A DNA stretch of 7,448 bases, from assembly GCA_041580375.1 (NCBI GenBank), contig JBFGDZ010000167.1, positions 1 through 7,448 of the forward strand. Reading direction: 5' to 3'. The DNA is from JAPUIN01 sp041580375. GTDB taxonomy: Bacteria; Acidobacteriota; Polarisedimenticolia; Gp22-AA2. Positions 6,758-7,448 of the stretch are shown piece by piece; position 1 is the stretch's first letter; each line of letters begins with the position of its first letter. The translations under genes and the position numbers were made by a program. The notes beneath the pieces are model-generated. The model was not told the DNA's origin and did not search any database. It was given only the letters and a program-made list of their open reading frames with translations.

Positions 6758-7448
6758 GAGATCACCCTGCCCCGTCCCGACTCGATCACCTGGTCGAACT
6801 TCTCCACCTCGGCGAAGTGCCGATCCAGCTGTGAGCGAAGGAACTTCAGACGCCCGAAGTACACCTTTTCCTGGATCTGGTTGCCGGAGGCCCGCGCCAT
6901 CTCCCACAGGCTGAACGCGGTCTTGAAGAGGATGTCGACGAATCGCTCCTCGCCGCCATGCGCCATGAGCTCGGCCTCTTCGAAGTAGTCGCGCGCCTGC
7001 TTGTGCTCGCCTTTCATCAGGTGCACCTGGCCCAGGAATAGCAGCGCGTAGGCGGAGCAGCGGCGGAAGCCCTCGGCGGTGGCGGCCTGCAGCCCCTCCT
7101 TCAGCTCGCGAATGCCCCGGTCGACCCGGCCGACCATCGCCTGGCAGAAGCCGATGTTGATGCGCATCAGGGTCAGGTCGTACCGGCTCGCGGATCCCTC
7201 GAGCAACGCTCGCGCCTCGCGGAAGCTCTCCATGGCCCGGGAGTAGTCGCCCTGCAGGAAGTGCGTGCGAGCGATGCAGTGCAGGGCGTAGCCCTCGTAC
7301 TCCGTGTGGCCGATCTCGCGCGCCATGTTGAGGCACTGTCCGGCCTCCATGAGGGCGAGATACTTGTCGCCGCGCTCGTCGTGCACCGCGGCCAGACTCA
7401 GGAGGACGAGAGCGGTCGTCTCGCTGCGGATGTCGCGGTACCGCCTGA
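6754..7448 (-). CDS. TPR-repeat protein, C-terminal part (5' end beyond right edge)
   Basis: An open frame of 230 residues enters from the right edge and stops at 6754. There is a GTG at 7386, but the frame stays open upstream of it and encodes more repeat sequence (RSETTALVLLSLAAVHDERG), so the gene very probably begins outside the window. At least four TPR-like helix pairs are visible, at about residues 9-46, 48-82, 87-124 and 126-162 of the visible part. They show the usual small/aromatic pattern, for example YALHCIARTHFLQGDYSRAMESFREARALLEG in two adjoining pieces (YALHCIARTHFLQGDYSRAM, then ESFREARALLEG). A charged helical end follows (EKVYFGRLKFLRSQL, EVEKFDQVIE). TPR arrays bind protein partners; the array style resembles the C-terminal part of large signalling or regulatory proteins, but no catalytic or DNA-binding domain is visible. 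It overlaps the secreted-repeat gene by 4 bases, so the two are co-translated. Confidence 0.82.
   Translation of the reverse strand, partial: RRYRDIRSETTALVLLSLAAVHDERGDKYLALMEAGQCLNMAREIGHTEYEGYALHCIARTHFLQGDYSRAMESFREARALLEGSASRYDLTLMRINIGFCQAMVGRVDRGIRELKEGLQAATAEGFRRCSAYALLFLGQVHLMKGEHKQARDYFEEAELMAHGGEERFVDILFKTAFSLWEMARASGNQIQEKVYFGRLKFLRSQLDRHFAEVEKFDQVIESGRGRVIS

Noticed and set aside
5813..6988. A 391-codon open frame on the plus strand through the terminator and the secreted-repeat gene
   Set aside because: It crosses the terminator hairpin and is antisense to a gene with a clear signal peptide. It has no domain features.

Overview
The window is about 7.4 kb of GC-rich DNA with tightly packed genes. 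It comes from a diderm (Gram-negative type) bacterium, because its centre is a complete set of KDO (3-deoxy-D-manno-octulosonate) biosynthesis genes, needed for lipopolysaccharide inner core. GC-rich codon use, GTG/TTG starts and the kdsB-pyrG-kdsA-kdsD-kdsC order would fit an acidobacterial or deltaproteobacterial-grade lineage. That placement is inference and cannot be settled from this sequence.

Layout. (1) Positions 1-593, minus strand: ridA (RidA/YjgF-like protein), followed downstream by the first 30 codons of a [2Fe-2S] thioredoxin-like ferredoxin that runs off the left edge. (2) Positions 594-811: a divergent intergenic region with a good sigma-70-type promoter (746-775) facing right. 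(3) Positions 812-5928, plus strand: kdsB, pyrG, kdsA, kdsD (SIS + two CBS domains), kdsC and a LapA-family membrane protein. Gaps are short or are 4-base stop/start overlaps, so this looks like one operon. (4) Positions 5929-5998: a near-perfect GC hairpin with a T-run on the minus strand, plus a second smaller hairpin, between the convergent units. (5) Positions 5999-7448, minus strand: a TPR-repeat protein whose 5' end lies beyond the right edge, overlapping by 4 bases a secreted protein with W-rich, beta-propeller-like repeats.

How the genes work together. KdsD makes arabinose 5-phosphate from ribulose 5-phosphate, KdsA condenses it with PEP, KdsC removes the phosphate, and KdsB activates KDO with CTP to CMP-KDO. 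PyrG makes the CTP. The operon therefore encodes the whole route to the activated sugar together with the enzyme for its nucleotide co-substrate. The lptC/lptA/lptB genes that often follow kdsC are not in this window; a LapA-type protein and a terminator come next.

Most of the window is well-understood core metabolism. The least explained part is the right-hand TPR/secreted-repeat gene pair. I did not find mobile elements, CRISPR arrays, rRNA or tRNA genes.
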